Shown here one piece after another: positions 39,101 through 51,886 of a DNA stretch of 64,000 nt. Each line of letters begins with the position of its first letter. Position 1 is the first letter of the stretch. The DNA comes from Pseudorasbora parva (taxonomy: Eukaryota; Chordata; Actinopteri; Cypriniformes; Gobionidae). A model generated the notes under the pieces. That model made no database searches. It was not told where the DNA came from and was given only the letters and a program-made list of their open reading frames with translations. The stretch lies in assembly GCF_024679245.1 (NCBI RefSeq), contig NC_090184.1, positions 11,917,233 to 11,981,232 of the forward strand. Reading direction: 5' to 3'. The position numbers and the translations under genes are program-made.

Positions 39101-40116
39101 ATACATTTAAATAGATACCTTCTGATGTTTCATTAGTTCTTCAAGGATGACCCTTTGAACTCATTTTTGGCCAAAGAGTCTTTGAACTTGAACCTTCTTT
39201 ACAGACTGATGACTTTCAGTGTTTTCATCTGTAGATCAAGGATGAGATTTTTTGACAAAAAAAAAAAAAAAGATTCTGACCCTGGATTCCATGAACTTGA
39301 ACTTTCTATACATTTAAATAGATACCTTCTGATGTTTTATTATCTCTTCAATTATGACCCTTTGAACTTATTTTTGGCCAAAGAGTCTTTGAACTTGAAC
39401 CTTCTTTACAGACTTAGGACTTTCTGTTGTTTCTTCATTATATCAAGGATGAGATTTTTTTGACAAAAAAAAAAAAAAGATTCTGACGCTGGATCCCATG
39501 AACTTGAACTTTCTATGCATATAAATAGATTCCTTCTGATGCAGTGGTTCAAGGATGACCTTTTGAACTTATGTGTGGCCAAATAGTCTTTGAGCTTGAA
39601 CCTTCTTTACAGACGTATGACTTTTTGTTGTTTCTTCAGTATATCAAGAATGAGATTTTTAGATAAACAATAAATAAAAAGATTCTGAACCTGGATCCCA
39701 TGAACTTGAACTTTCTATGCATATATATATAGATTCCTTCTGATGCAGTGGTTCAAGGATAACCTATTGAACCTATTTGAGGCCAAAGAGTCTTTGAACT
39801 TGAACATTCCACACAGACTTTATGACTACCTGTTGTTTCATCAGTAGGTCAAGGAAGACATTTTTTGACAAAAAATAAAAAACTTCTAATCCTAGATTCC
39901 ATGAACTTGAACTTTCTATAGATTTAAATAGATTCCTTCTGATGTTTCATTAGTTCATCAAGGATGACCCTTTGAACTCATTTTTGGCCAAAGAGTCTTT
40001 GAATTTGAACCTTCTTTACAGACTGATGACTTTCAGTGTTTTCATCTGTAGAACAAGGATGAGATTTTTTGAAAAAAAAAAAAAAAAGATTCTGACCCTG
40101 GATCCCATGAACTTGA
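33126..40116. repeat. 7.27-kb higher-order satellite unit, copy B
   Basis: Tandem repeat of copy A over 6,991 bp. The similarity ends at about 40,116: after GATCCCATGAACTTGA copy A reads ATTTCTATGC and copy B reads ACTTTCTATACATTTAAATA. From there copy B continues with sequence close to 24,540-25,200. Differences between copies A and B over the shared length are few and are mostly in A-run length. The identical 70-codon frames at 27,137 and 34,403, and 66-codon frames at 30,932 and 38,198, illustrate this. Confidence 0.9.
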
Positions 40117-43023
40117 ACTTTCTATACATTTAAATAGATACCTTTCTGATGTTTTATTATCTCTTCAATTATGACCCTTTGAACTTATTTTTGGCCAAAG
40201 AGTCTTTGAACTTGAACCTTCTTTACAGACTTATGACTTTCTGTTGTTTCTTCATTATATCAAGGATGAGAGTTTTTTGACAAAAAAAAAAAAGATTCTG
40301 ACGCTGGATCCCATGAACTTGAACTTTCTATGCATATAAATAGATTCCTTCTGATGCAGTGGTTCAGGGATGACCTATTGAATCTATTTGAGGCCAAAGA
40401 GTCTTTGAACTTGAACATTCCACTCAGACTTTATGACTACCTGTTGTTTCATCAGTAAGTCAAGGAAGACATTTTTTGACAAAAAAATAAAAAACTTCTA
40501 ACCCTAGATTCCATGAACTTGAACTCTCTATACATATAAATAGATTCCTTCTGATGCAGTGGTTCAAGGATGACCTTTTGAACTTATTTGTGGCCAAATA
40601 GTCTTTGAGCTTGAACCTTCTTTACAGCTGTATGACTTTCTGTTGTTTCTTCAGTATATCAAGAATGAGATTTTTAGATAAAAAATAAAAAAAAGATTCT
40701 GACCCTGGATCCCATGAACTTGAGCTTTCTATGCATATATATATTGATTCCTTCTGATGCAGTGGTTCAGGGATGACCTATTGAACCTATTTGAGGCCAA
40801 ATTGTCTTTGAACTTGAACATTCCACACAGACTTTATGACTACCTGTTGTTTCATCAGTAGGTTAATGAAGACATTTTTTGACAAAAAAATAAAAAACTT
40901 CTAACCCTAGATTCCATGAACTTGAACTTTCTATACATTTAAATAGATTCCTTCTGATGCAGTGGTTCAAGGATGACCTTTTGAACTTATTTGTGGCCAA
41001 ATAGTCTTTGAACTTGAACCTTCTTTACAGACTTATGACTTTCTGTTGTTTCTTCATTATATCAAGGATGAGATTTTTTTGACAAAAAAAAAAAAAAAAA
41101 AGATTCTGACGCTGGATCCCATGAACTTGAACTTTCTATGCATATAAATAGATTCCTTCTGATGCAGTGGTTTAAGGATGACCTTTTGAACTTATTTGTG
41201 GGCAAATAGTCTTTGAACTTAAACATTCTACATGTAAAGTCTTTGAACTTGAACCTTCTTTACAGACTTATGACTTTCTGTTGTTTCTTCAGTAGATCAA
41301 GGATGAGATTTTTTGACAAAAAAAAAAAGATTCTGACTCTGGATCCCATTAACTTGAATTTTCTATGCATATAAAAAGATTCCTTCTGATGCAGTGGTTC
41401 AGGGATGACCTATTGAATCTATTTGAGGCCAAAGAGTCTTTGAACTTGAACATTTCACACAGACTTTATGACTACCTGTTGTTTCATCAGTAGGTTAAGG
41501 AAGACATTTTTTGACAAAAAAATAAAAAACTTCTAACCCTAGATTCCATGAACTTGAACTTTCTATACATTTAAATAGATTCCTTCTGATGCAGTGGTTC
41601 AAGGATGACCTTTTGAACTTATTTGTGGCCAAATAGTCTTTGAACTTGAACCTTCTTTACAGACTTATGACTTTCTGTTGTTTCTTCATTATATCAAGGA
41701 TGAGATTTTTTTGACAAAAAAAAAAAAAAAAAAGATTCTGACGCTGGATCCCATGAACTTGAACTTTCTATGCATATAAATAGATTCCTTCTGATGCAGT
41801 GATTTAAGGATGACCTTTTGAACTTATTTGTGGGCAAATAGTCTTTGAACTTAAACATTCTACATGTAAAGTCTTTGAACTTGAACCTTCTTTACAGACT
41901 TATGACTTTCTGTTGTTTCTTCAGTAGATCAAGGATGAGATTTTTTGACAAAAAAAAAAAAGATTCTGACTCTGGATCCCATGAACTTGAATTTTCTATG
42001 CATATAAAAAGATTCCTTCTGACGCATTGGTTCAGGGTTGATCTATTGAACCTATTTGTGGCCAAAAAGCCTTTGAACTTTAACATTCTACACAGACTTT
42101 ACCACTACCTGTTGTTTCATCAGTAGGTCAAGGAAGACATTTTTTGGCAAAAAAAAAAAAAAAAATCTGACCCTGGATTCCATGAACTTGAACTTTCTAT
42201 GCATATAAATATATTCCTTCTGATGTTTTATTAGTTCTTCAAGGATGACCCTTTGAAATTATTTTTGGCCAAAGAGTCTTTGATCTTGAACCTTCTTTAC
42301 AGACTTATGATTTTCTTTTGTTTCTTCAGTAGATCAAGGATGAGATTTAAAAAAAAAAAAAATACCAAATAGCCTTTTAACTTGAACATTCTACACAGAC
42401 TTTATGACTACCTGTTGTTTCATCAGTAGGTCAAGGAAGACGGTTTTTGACACAAAAAAAAAAAAAAACTTCTAAACCTAGATTCAATGAACTTGAATTT
42501 ACTATACATATAAATAGATTCCTTCTGATGTTTTATTAATTCTTCAAGGATGACCCTTTGAACTCATTTTTGGCCAAATAGCCTTTGAGCTTGAACCTTC
42601 TTTACAGACGTTTGACTTTCTGTTGTTTCTTCAATATATTAAGAATGAGATTTTTAGTTTAAAAAAAAAAACAAAAAAAAAACCTTCTGACCCTGGTTCC
42701 CATGAACTTAAACTTTCTATGCATATAAATAGATTCCTTCTGATGCAGTGGTTCAGGGATGACCTTTTCAACCTATTTGTGGCAAAATAGTCTTAGAACT
42801 TGAACATTCCACACAGACTTTATATACCTGTTGTTTCATCAGTAGGTCAAGGAAGACATTTTTTGACAAACAAATAAAAAACTTCTAACCCTAGATTCCA
42901 TGAACTTGAGCTTTCTATGCATATAAATAGATTCCTTCTGATGCAATGGTTCAAGGATGACCTTTTGAACTGATTTGTGGCCAAATATTCTTTGAACTTG
43001 AACATGCTACACAGACTTTAAAA
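34158..43023. repeat. 8.87-kb higher-order satellite unit, first copy
   Basis: This unit contains most of the 7.27-kb copy B plus about 2.9 kb more: a stretch like 24.5-25.2 kb, a 642-bp duplication, and 41,880-43,020, which resembles 11,425-12,690. It is followed at once by a second copy at an offset of 8,866 bp. The crossover lies in the shared segment CTACCTGTTGTTTCATCAGT (34,158 and 43,024), a segment found in nearly every type A monomer. The offset and marker order are constant over the unit. Confidence 0.88.
40840..41902. repeat. 642-bp spaced duplication with a fused monomer junction
   Basis: The unusual junction ACATTCTACATGTAAAGTC occurs with CATGTAAAG at 41,231 and 41,873, 642 bp apart, and the several hundred bases before it are nearly the same. 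At this junction a type A monomer is cut after CATTCTACA and joined to the GTCTTTGAACTTGAACC part of a type B monomer, so a half monomer is lost. The same pair lies at 50,097 and about 50,739 in the next 8.87-kb copy. Confidence 0.82.
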
Positions 43024-46000
43024 CTACCTGTTGTTTCATCAGTAGGTCAAGGAAGACATTTTTTGAAAAAAAATTAAAAAAACTTCTAACCCTAGATTCC
43101 ATTAACTTGAACTTTCTATACATTTAAATAGATACCTTCTGATGTTTCATTAGTTCTTCAAGGATGACCCTTTGAACTCATTTTTGGCCAAAGAGTCTTT
43201 GAACTTGAACCTTCTTTACAGACTGATGACTTTCAGTGTTTTCATCTGTAGATCAAGGATGAGATTTTTTGACAAAAAAAAAAAAAAAAGATTCTGACCC
43301 TGGATTCCATGAACTTGAACTTTCTATACATTTAAATAGATACCTTCTGATGTTTTATTATCATTTAAATTATGACCCTTTGAACTTATTTTTGGCCAAA
43401 GAGTCTTTGAACTTGAACCTTCTTTACAGACTTAGGACTTTCTGTTGTTTCTTCATTATATCAAGGATGAGATTTTTTTGACAAAAAAAAAAAAAAGATC
43501 CCGACGCTGGATCCCATGAACTTGAACTTTCTATGCATATAAATAGATTCCTTCTGATGCAGTGGTTCAAGGATGACCTTTTGAACTTATTTGTGGCCAA
43601 ATAGTCTTTGAGCTTGAACCTTCTTTACAGACGTGTGACTTTTTGTTGTTTCTTCAGTATATCAAGAATGAGATTTTTAGATAAAAAATAAATAAAAAGA
43701 TTCTGACCCTGGATCCCATGAACTTGAACTTTCTATGCATATATATATATATAGATTCCTTCTGATGCAGTGGTTCAAGTATAACCTATTGAACCTATTC
43801 GTGGCCAAATAGTCTTTGAACTTGAACATTCCACACAGACTTTATGACTACCTGTTGTTTCATCAGTAGGTCAAGGAAGACATTTTTTGACAAAAAATAA
43901 AAAACTTCTAATCCTAGATTCCATGAACTTGAACTTTCTATAGATTTAAATAGATTCCTTCTGATGTTTCATTAGTTCTTCAAGGATGACTCTTTGAACT
44001 CATTTTTGGCCAAAGAGTCTTTGAATTTGAACCTTCTTTACAGACTGATGACTTTCAGTGTTTTCATCTGTAGAACAAGGATGAGATTTTTTGAAAAAAA
44101 AAAAAAAAGATTCTGACCCTGGATCCCATGAACTTTAACTTTCTATACATTTAAATAGATATCTTTCTGATGTTTTATTATCTCTTCAATTATGACCCTT
44201 TGAACTTATTTTTGGCCAAAGAGTCTTTGAACTTGAACCTTCTTTACAGACTTATGACTTTCTGTTGTTTCTTCATTATATCAAAGATGAGAGTTTTTTG
44301 ACAAAAAAAAAGATTCTGACGCTGGATCCCATGAACTTGAACTTTCTATGCATATAAATAGATTCCTCCTGATGCAGTGGTTCAGGGATGACCTATTGAA
44401 TCTATTTGAGGCCAAAGAGTCTTTGAACTTGAACATTCCACACAGACTTTATGACTACCTGTTGTTTCATCAGTAAGTCAAGGAAGACATTTTTTGACAA
44501 AAAAATAAAAAACTTCTAACCCTAGATTCCATGAACTTGAACTTTCTATACATATAAATAGATTCCTTCTGATGCAGTGGTTCAAGGATGACCTTTTGAA
44601 CTTATTTGTGGCCAAATAGTCTTTGAGCTTGAACCTTCTTTACAGACGTATGACTTTCTGTTGTTTCTTCAGTATATCAAGAATGAGATTTTTAGATAAA
44701 AAAATAAAAAAAAGATTCTGACCCTGGATCCCATGAACTTGAACTTTCTATGCATATATATATTGATTCCTTCTGATGCAGTGGTTCAGGGATGACCTAT
44801 TGAACCTATTTGAGGCCAAATTGTCTTTGAACTTGAACATTCCACACAGACTTTATGACTACCTGTTGTTTCATCAGTAGGTTAAGGAAGACATTTTTTG
44901 ACAAAAAATAAAAAACTTCTAATCCTAGATTCCATGAACTTGAACTTTCTATAGATTTAAATAGATTCCTTCTGATGTTTCATTAGTTCTTCAAGGATGA
45001 CTCTTTGAACTCATTTTTGGCCAAAGAGTCTTTGAATTTGAACCTTCTTTACAGACTGATGACTTTCAGTGTTTTCATCTGTAGAACAAGGATGAGATTT
45101 TTTGAAAAAAAAAAAAAAAGATTCTGACCCTGGATCCCATGAACTTTAACTTTCTATACATTTAAATAGATATCTTTCTGATGTTTTATTATCTCTTCAA
45201 TTATGACCCTTTGAACTTATTTTTGGCCAAAGAGTCTTTGAACTTGAACCTTCTTTACAGACTTATGACTTTCTGTTGTTTCTTCGTTATATCAAAGATG
45301 AGAGTTTTTTGACAAAAAAAAAGATTCTGACGCTGGATCCCATGAACTTGAACTTTCTATGCATATAAATAGATTCCTCCTGATGCAGTGGTTCAGGGAT
45401 GACCTATTGAATCTATTTGAGGCCAAAGAGTCTTTGAACTTGAACATTCCACACAGACTTTATGACTACCTGTTGTTTCATCAGTAAGTCAAGGAAGACA
45501 TTTTTTGACAAAAAAATAAAAAACTTCTAACCCTAGATTCCATGAACTTGTACTTTCTATACATATAAATAGATTCCTTCTGATGCAGTGGTTCAAGGAT
45601 GACCTTTTGAACTTATTTGTGGCCAAATAGTCTTTGAGCTTGAACCTTCTTTACAGACGTATGACTTTCTGTTGTTTCTTCAGTATATCAAGAATGAGAT
45701 TTTTAGATAAAAAAATAAAAAAAAGATTCTGACCCTGGATCCCATGAACTTGAACTTTCTATGCATATATATATTGATTCCTTCTGATGCAGTGGTTCAG
45801 GGATGACCTATTGAACCTATTTGAGGCCAAATTGTCTTTGAACTTGAACATTCCACACAGACTTTATGACTACCTGTTGTTTCATCAGTAGGTTAAGGAA
45901 GACATTTTTTGACAAAAAAATAAAAAACTTCTAACCCTAGATTCCATGAACTTGAACTTTCTATACATATAAATAGATTCCTTCTGATGCAGTGGTTCAG

Positions 46001-49000
46001 GGATGACCTTTTGAACTTATTTGTGGCCAAATAGTCTTTGAGCTTGAACCTTCTTTACAGACGTATGACTTTCTGTTGTTTCTTCAGTATATCAAGAATG
46101 AGATTTTTAGATAAAAAATAAAAAAAAGATTCTGACCCTGGATCCCATGAACTTGAATTTCTATCTATATAAATAGATTCCTTCTGATGCCGTGGTTCAA
46201 GGATGAACTTTTGAACTTATTTGTGGCTTAATAGTCTTTGAGCTTGAACCTTCTTTACAAACGTATGACTTTCTGTTAATTCTTCAGTATATCAAGAATG
46301 AGATTTTTAGACAAAAAAAAAATAGATTCTGACCCTGGATCCCATGAACTTGAACATCCAATGCATATAAATAGATTCCTTCTGATGCAGTGGTTCAAGG
46401 ATGACCTTTTGAACTTATTTGTGGCCAAATAGTCTTTGAACTTGAACATTCTATACAGACTTTATGACTACCTGTTTTTTCATCAGTAGGTCAAGGAAGA
46501 CATTTTTTGACAGAAATAAAAAATAAACAATTCTGACCCTAGCTTCCATGAACTTGAACTTTTTATACATATAAATAGATTCCTTCTGATGTTTTATTAG
46601 TTCTTCGAGGATGACCCTTTGAACTTATTTTTGGCCAGTGTCTTTGAACTTGAACCTTCTTTACAGACTTATGACTTTCTGTTGTTTCTTCAGTAGATCA
46701 AGGATGAGATTTTTTTGACAAAAAAAGATTCTGACCCTGGATCCCATGAACTTGAACTTTCTATGCATTTAAAAAGATACCTTCTGACACAGTGGTTCAG
46801 GGATGACCTATCGAACCTATTTGTGGCCAAATAGCCTTTGAACTTGAACATTCTACACAGAATTTATCACTACCTGTTGTTTCATCAGTAGGTCAAGTAA
46901 GACATTTTTTGGCCAAAAAAAAATAAATAAAATCTGATGCTTGATTCCATGAACTTGAACTTTCTATACATATAAATAGATACCTTCTGATGTTTTATTA
47001 TCTCTTCAATTATGACCCTTTGAACTTATTTTTGGCCAAAGAGTCTTTGAACTTGAACCTTCTTTACAAACTTATGACTTTCTGTTGTTTCTTCATTATA
47101 TCAAGGATGAGATTTTTTTGACAAAAAAAAAAAAAAAAAAATTCTGACGTTGGATCCCATGAACTTGAACTTTCTATGCATATAAATAGATTCCTTCTGA
47201 TGCAGTGGTTTAAGGATGACCTTTTGAACTTATTTGTGGGCAAATAGTCTTTGAACTTAAACATTCTACACAGACTTTATGACTACCTGTTGTTTCATCA
47301 GTAGGTGAAGGAAGACATTTTTTGGCAAAACACAAAAATCTGACCCTAGATTCAATGAACTTGAACTTGCTATACATATAAATAGATTCCTTCTGATGTT
47401 TTATTACCTCTTCAAGGATGAGCCTTTGAACTTATTTTTGGCCAAAGAGTCTTTGAACTTGATCCTTCTTTACAGACTTATGACTTTCTGTTATTTCTTC
47501 AGTATATCAAGGATGAGATTTTATTGACAAAAAAAAAAGATTCTGATGCTGGATCCCATGAACTTGAACTTTCTATGCATATAAATAGATTCCTTTTGAT
47601 GCAGTGGTTCAAGGAGGACCTTTTGAACTTATTTGTGGCCAAATAGTCTTTGAGCTTGAACCTTCTTTACAAGTATGACTTTTGTTGTTTCTTCAGTAGA
47701 TCAAGGATGAGATTTTTTGACAAAAAAAAGATTCTGACCCTGGATCCCATGAACTTGAACTTTCTATGCATTTATATAGATTCCTTCTAATGCAGTGGTT
47801 CAGGGATGACCTATTGAACCTATTTGTGGCCAAATAGTCTCTGAACTTGAACATTCCACACAGACTTTATGACTACCTGTTGTTTCATCAGTAGGTCAAG
47901 GAAGACATTTTTTGAAAAAAAATAAAAAAAACTTCTAACCCTAGATTCCATTAACTTGAACTTTCTATACATTTAAATAGATACCTTCTGATGTTTCATT
48001 AGTTCTTCAAGGATGACCCTTTGAACTCATTTTTGGCCAAAGAGTCTTTGAACTTGAACCTTCTTTACAGACTGATGACTTTCAGTGTTTTCATCTGTAG
48101 ATCAAGGATGAGATTTTTTGACAAAAAAAAAAAAAAAGATTCTGACCCTGGATTCCATGAACTTGAACTTTCTATACATTTAAATAGATACCTTCTGATG
48201 TTTTATTATCTCTTCAATTATGACCCTTTGAACTTATTTTTGGCCAAAGAGTCTTTGAACTTGAACCTTCTTTACAGACTTAGGACTTTCTGTTGTTTCT
48301 TCATTATATCAAGGATGAGATTTTTTTGACAAAAAAAAAAAAAAGATTCTGACGCTGGATCCCATGAACTTGAACTTTCTATGCATATAAATAGATTCCT
48401 TCTGATGCAGTGGTTCAAGGATGACCTTTTGAACTTATGTGTGGCCAAATAGTCTTTGAGCTTGAACCTTCTTTACAGACGTATGACTTTTTGTTGTTTC
48501 TTCAGTATATCAAGAATGAGATTTTTAGATAAACAATAAATAAAAAGATTCTGAACCTGGATCCCATGAACTTGAACTTTCTATGCATATATATATAGAT
48601 TCCTTCTGATGCAGTGGTTCAAGGATAACCTATTGAACCTATTTGAGGCCAAAGAGTCTTTGAACTTGAACATTCCACACAGACTTTATGACTACCTGTT
48701 GTTTCATCAGTAGGTCAAGGAAGACATTTTTTGACAAAAAATAAAAAACTTCTAATCCTAGATTCCATGAACTTGAACTTTCTATAGATTTAAATAGATT
48801 CCTTCTGATGTTTCATTAGTTCATCAAGGATGACCCTTTGAACTCATTTTTGGCCAAAGAGTCTTTGAATTTGAACCTTCTTTACAGACTGATGACTTTC
48901 AGTGTTTTCATCTGTAGAACAAGGATGAGATTTTTTGAAAAAAAAAAAAAAAAGATTCTGACCCTGGATCCCATGAACTTGAACTTTCTATACATTTAAA

Positions 49001-51886
49001 TAGATACCTTTCTGATGTTTTATTATCTCTTCAATTATGACCCTTTGAACTTATTTTTGGCCAAAGAGTCTTTGAACTTGAACCTTCTTTACAGACTTAT
49101 GACTTTCTGTTGTTTCTTCATTATATCAAGGATGAGAGTTTTTTGACAAAAAAAAAAAAGATTCTGACGCTGGATCCCATGAACTTGAACTTTCTATGCA
49201 TATAAATAGATTCCTTCTGATGCAGTGGTTCAGGGATGACCTATTGAATCTATTTGAGGCCAAAGAGTCTTTGAACTTGAACATTCCACTCAGACTTTAT
49301 GACTACCTGTTGTTTCATCAGTAAGTCAAGGAAGACATTTTTTGACAAAAAAATAAAAAACTTCTAACCCTAGATTCCATGAACTTGAACTCTCTATACA
49401 TATAAATAGATTCCTTCTGATGCAGTGGTTCAAGGATGACCTTTTGAACTTATTTGTGGCCAAATAGTCTTTGAGCTTGAACCTTCTTTACAGCTGTATG
49501 ACTTTCTGTTGTTTCTTCAGTATATCAAGAATGAGATTTTTAGATAAAAAATAAAAAAAAGATTCTGACCCTGGATCCCATGAACTTGAGCTTTCTATGC
49601 ATATATATATTGATTCCTTCTGATGCAGTGGTTCAGGGATGACCTATTGAACCTATTTGAGGCCAAATTGTCTTTGAACTTGAACATTCCACACAGACTT
49701 TATGACTACCTGTTGTTTCATCAGTAGGTTAATGAAGACATTTTTTGACAAAAAAATAAAAAACTTCTAACCCTAGATTCCATGAACTTGAACTTTCTAT
49801 ACATTTAAATAGATTCCTTCTGATGCAGTGGTTCAAGGATGACCTTTTGAACTTATTTGTGGCCAAATAGTCTTTGAACTTGAACCTTCTTTACAGACTT
49901 ATGACTTTCTGTTGTTTCTTCATTATATCAAGGATGAGATTTTTTTGACAAAAAAAAAAAAAAAAAAGATTCTGACGCTGGATCCCATGAACTTGAACTT
50001 TCTATGCATATAAATAGATTCCTTCTGATGCAGTGGTTTAAGGATGACCTTTTGAACTTATTTGTGGGCAAATAGTCTTTGAACTTAAACATTCTACATG
50101 TAAAGTCTTTGAACTTGAACCTTCTTTACAGACTTATGACTTTCTGTTGTTTCTTCAGTAGATCAAGGATGAGATTTTTTGACAAAAAAAAAAAGATTCT
50201 GACTCTGGATCCCATTAACTTGAATTTTCTATGCATATAAAAAGATTCCTTCTGATGCAGTGGTTCAGGGATGACCTATTGAATCTATTTGAGGCCAAAG
50301 AGTCTTTGAACTTGAACATTTCACACAGACTTTATGACTACCTGTTGTTTCATCAGTAGGTTAAGGAAGACATTTTTTGACAAAAAAATAAAAAACTTCT
50401 AACCCTAGATTCCATGAACTTGAACTTTCTATACATTTAAATAGATTCCTTCTGATGCAGTGGTTCAAGGATGACCTTTTGAACTTATTTGTGGCCAAAT
50501 AGTCTTTGAACTTGAACCTTCTTTACAGACTTATGACTTTCTGTTGTTTCTTCATTATATCAAGGATGAGATTTTTTTGACAAAAAAAAAAAAAAAAAAG
50601 ATTCTGACGCTGGATCCCATGAACTTGAACTTTCTATGCATATAAATAGATTCCTTCTGATGCAGTGATTTAAGGATGACCTTTTGAACTTATTTGTGGG
50701 CAAATAGTCTTTGAACTTAAACATTCTACATGTAAAGTCTTTGAACTTGAACCTTCTTTACAGACTTATGACTTTCTGTTGTTTCTTCAGTAGATCAAGG
50801 ATGAGATTTTTTGACAAAAAAAAAAAAGATTCTGACTCTGGATCCCATGAACTTGAATGTTCTATGCATATAAAAAGATTCCTTCTGACGCGTTGGTTCA
50901 GGGATGATCTATTGAACCTATTTGTGGCCAAAAAGCCTTTGAACTTTAACATTCTACCCAGACTTTACCACTACCTGTTGTTTCATCAGTAGGTCAAGGA
51001 AGACATTTTTTGGCAAAAAAAAAAAAAAAATCTGACCCTGGATTCCATGAACTTGAACTTTCTATGCATATAAATATATTCCTTCTGATGTTTTATTAGT
51101 TCTTCAAGGATGACCCTTTGAAATTATTTTTGGCCAAAGAGTCTTTGATCTTGAACCTTCTTTACAGACTTATGATTTTCTGTTGTTTCTTCAGTAGATC
51201 AAGGATGAGATTTAAAAAAAAAAAAATACCAAATAGCCTTTTAACTTGAACATTCTACACAGACTTTATGACTACCTGTTGTTTCATCAGTTGGTCAAGG
51301 AAGACGGTTTTTGACAAAAAAAAAAAAAAACTTCTAAACATAGATTCAATGAACTTGAATTTACTATACATATAAATAGAATCCTTCTGATGTTTTATTA
51401 ATTCTTCAAGGATGACCCTTTGAACTCATTTTTGGCCAAATAGCCTTTGAGCTTGAAACTTCTTTACAGACGTATGATTTTCTGTTGTTTCTTCAATATA
51501 TTAAGAATGAGATTTTTAGTTTAAAAAAAAAAACAAAACAAAAAACCTTCTGACCCTGGTTCCCATGAACTTAAACTTTCTATGCATATAAATAGATTCC
51601 TTCTGATGCAGTGGTTCAGGGATGACCTTTTCAACCTATTTGTGGCAAAATAGTCTTAGAACTTGAACATTCCACGCAGACTTTATATACCTGTTGTTTC
51701 ATCAGTAGGTCAAGGAAGACATTTTTTGACAAACAAATAAAAAACTTCTAACCCTAGATTCCATGAACTTGAGCTCTCAATGCATATAAATAGATTCCTT
51801 CTGATGCAGTGGTTCAAGGATGACCTTTTGAACTGATTTGTGGCCAAATAGTCTTTGAACTTGAACATGCTACACAGACTTTAAAA
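43024..51886. repeat. 8.87-kb higher-order satellite unit, second copy
   Basis: Near-identical to 34,158-43,023; length 8,863 bp. The frames at 43,269, 47,064 and 48,021 are identical to those at 34,403, 38,198 and 39,155. The right-hand part is less well matched: the 93-codon frames at 41,845 and 50,711 differ at four residues. Unlike the first copy, this copy runs into the minisatellite block about 90 bp further on, as at 12,690-12,768. Confidence 0.9.
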
